Assembly: GCF_000785435.2 (NCBI RefSeq) | Contig: NZ_JTDB02000004.1 | Coordinates: forward strand, 186,001-250,000 | DNA: 64,000 nucleotides | Direction: 5' to 3' | From: Paraburkholderia sacchari | Lineage (GTDB): Bacteria; Pseudomonadota; Gammaproteobacteria; Burkholderiales; Burkholderiaceae | Shown: positions 62,943-64,000 of the stretch, piece after piece | Numbering within the stretch: the stretch's first letter is position 1 | How the letters are laid out: the number at the start of each line of letters is the position of its first letter | Position numbers and translations under genes: made by a program | The notes under the pieces: generated by a model | What the model saw: the letters and a program-made list of their open reading frames with translations, nothing else | Told to the model about the DNA's origin: nothing | Databases searched by the model: none

Positions 62943-64000
62943 TCATCGCTTGATGCGGACGCGCCGCATTTTCCGGTACAAGGTGTTGCGCGTGACACCC
63001 AGCGCATTGGCGACTTCGCTGACATTCCAGCGATGCGTGTCCAGCAACCCCATGAGCGCATCGCGCTCCGCCTGCAAGATGGCGTTGAGCGGCTCGCAGC
63101 CTTCATCGCCGTCGTCGCTCTGGTCGATGTTCCCGTCGCAATCCGATGCCGTGGCAAGCGGCGCGTAACCGCTTGCATACCCGCTTGCATCGCCCCTCTG
63201 CATGGCGGGCAGCGACGCCCCCCTCACCAGCTCCGCGGGCAGATGCGCGGCGGTCAGCTCCGGCCCCTCGCACAGCGCGGCGGCGGTGCGAAGCACATTG
63301 CGCAGTTGGCGCACGTTGCCGGGCCACGCGCTCGCAAGCAGGATCCGCCGGGCGTCCCGGCCCAGCATCGGCGGTACTTCGTTATCCTGCTCAAGCAGAT
63401 GAAGGATCAATTCGAGCTTGTCTTCGCGATCGCGCAGCGGCGGCACGCTCACCGCCACGCCGTTCAGCCGGTAATAGAGGTCTTCGCGAAACTGCCCGCT
63501 GGCAACAAGCGCGGCAAGGTCGCGATGGCTCGCGCTGATGAGCTGGAAATCGACCTTGATGGCGGACTCGGAGCCCAGCGGCGTCACTTCGCGCTCTTCG
63601 AGCACGCGCAGCAGCCGCGCCTGCAGGGCGAGCGGCATGTCGCCGATCTCGTCGAGAAAGAGCGTGCCGCCGTTGGCCTGCAGGACCTTGCCGCGCCGTC
63701 CCTCGCGCTGCGCGCCCGTGAACGCGCCCGCGCGATAGCCAAACAATTCGCTCTCGATCAGATGCTCGGGCAACGATGCACAGTTGATCGCGACGAACGG
63801 CCCATCGCGGCGTGCGCTGGCCGCGTGCAGCGCGTTGGCGAAGACGTCCTTGCCGGAGCCCGTCTCGCCGCGCACGAGCACGGCGATGCCGCGATCGATC
63901 ACGCGTTCGCCAAGGCGCAACTGGCTCGCGAGATGCGCGTCGCCAAACTCCACGCGCGGGCCGCACGATGCGCGACCGGGGTGGCGTGCGGGGGCGCGTC
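62943..64000 (-). CDS. sigma-54-dependent activator (5' end outside window)
   Basis: The AAA+ and Fis parts of a bacterial enhancer-binding protein. Seen are Walker A (GETGSGKD), FGYRAGAFTGAQREG with the GAFTGA loop that contacts sigma-54, Walker B (GGTLFLDEIGDM), REDLYYRLNG, WPGNVRQLRNV and a C-terminal helix-turn-helix (WNVSEVANALGVTRNTLYRKMRRV). About 350 residues are present; the N-terminal sensor domain lies beyond base 64000, so the signal is unknown. The Asp/Gly-rich linker before the helix-turn-helix resembles AcoR-type proteins. It may regulate alcohol or C1 oxidation genes just outside. Confidence 0.93.
   Translation of the reverse strand, partial: RAPARHPGRASCGPRVEFGDAHLASQLRLGERVIDRGIAVLVRGETGSGKDVFANALHAASARRDGPFVAINCASLPEHLIESELFGYRAGAFTGAQREGRRGKVLQANGGTLFLDEIGDMPLALQARLLRVLEEREVTPLGSESAIKVDFQLISASHRDLAALVASGQFREDLYYRLNGVAVSVPPLRDREDKLELILHLLEQDNEVPPMLGRDARRILLASAWPGNVRQLRNVLRTAAALCEGPELTAAHLPAELVRGASLPAMQRGDASGYASGYAPLATASDCDGNIDQSDDGDEGCEPLNAILQAERDALMGLLDTHRWNVSEVANALGVTRNTLYRKMRRVRIKR

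Overview
The window is about 65% GC, densely coded DNA from a facultatively methylotrophic betaproteobacterium, most likely Burkholderiaceae of the Paraburkholderia/Burkholderia type. This rests on codon use, a Burkholderia-type 16-strand porin, a DmrB-type dihydromethanopterin reductase and CbbR/QscR-like LysR regulators; genus is an inference. No rRNA, tRNA, insertion sequence or CRISPR array was seen.

Layout. 1-5.5 kb: a truncated TonB siderophore receptor with a Fur-like box, a small unknown gene, then a DUF2254 membrane protein and a SulP anion transporter next to FNR/ANR-like boxes. 5.6-10.4 kb: a GcvT-like one-carbon transferase, a porin, stand-alone PabB and a truncated haemoglobin. 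10.4-14.1 kb: an unusual run of small membrane proteins around an ethanolamine-permease-like APC transporter. 14.3-25.8 kb: a complete N-methylglutamate pathway for methylamine (purU-mgdABCD-gmaS-mgsABC-folD). 25.9-28 kb: a universal stress protein and a PLP decarboxylase. 28-39 kb: a serine-cycle operon (glyA-sga-hpr-mtkA-mtkB-ppc-mcl, minus strand) with a divergent QscR/CbbR-like regulator. 39-59 kb: tetrahydromethanopterin (H4MPT) and methanofuran-type cofactor biosynthesis and enzymes (fhcBADC, HisA-like, mfnD/F/E/B-like, DUF447, DHPS-like, dmrB, folB-like, fae, citG-like, two ATP-grasp genes, mch, mtdB, RFAP synthase). 59-63 kb: a CbbR-like regulator divergent from an fbp-like/prk/HAD operon. 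Right edge: a truncated sigma-54 activator.

How it works together. Methylamine is ligated to glutamate by GmaS, turned into N-methylglutamate by MgsABC and oxidised by MgdABCD, which releases the carbon at the formaldehyde level. FolD and PurU carry methylene-H4F to formate, while Fae, MtdB, Mch and FhcABCD run the parallel H4MPT route. GlyA and the serine cycle assimilate methylene-H4F. PabB plausibly feeds p-aminobenzoate to both pterin cofactors.

Most interesting points: the FBPase-like protein has lost most of its metal ligands while the adjacent phosphoribulokinase is intact and the adjacent HAD protein lacks the D+2 aspartate. No RuBisCO is in view, which suggests a RuBP signalling module rather than a working Calvin cycle. 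Two short promoter motifs also recur across C1 gene blocks, and an uncharacterised small-membrane-protein/permease operon sits directly before the methylamine genes.
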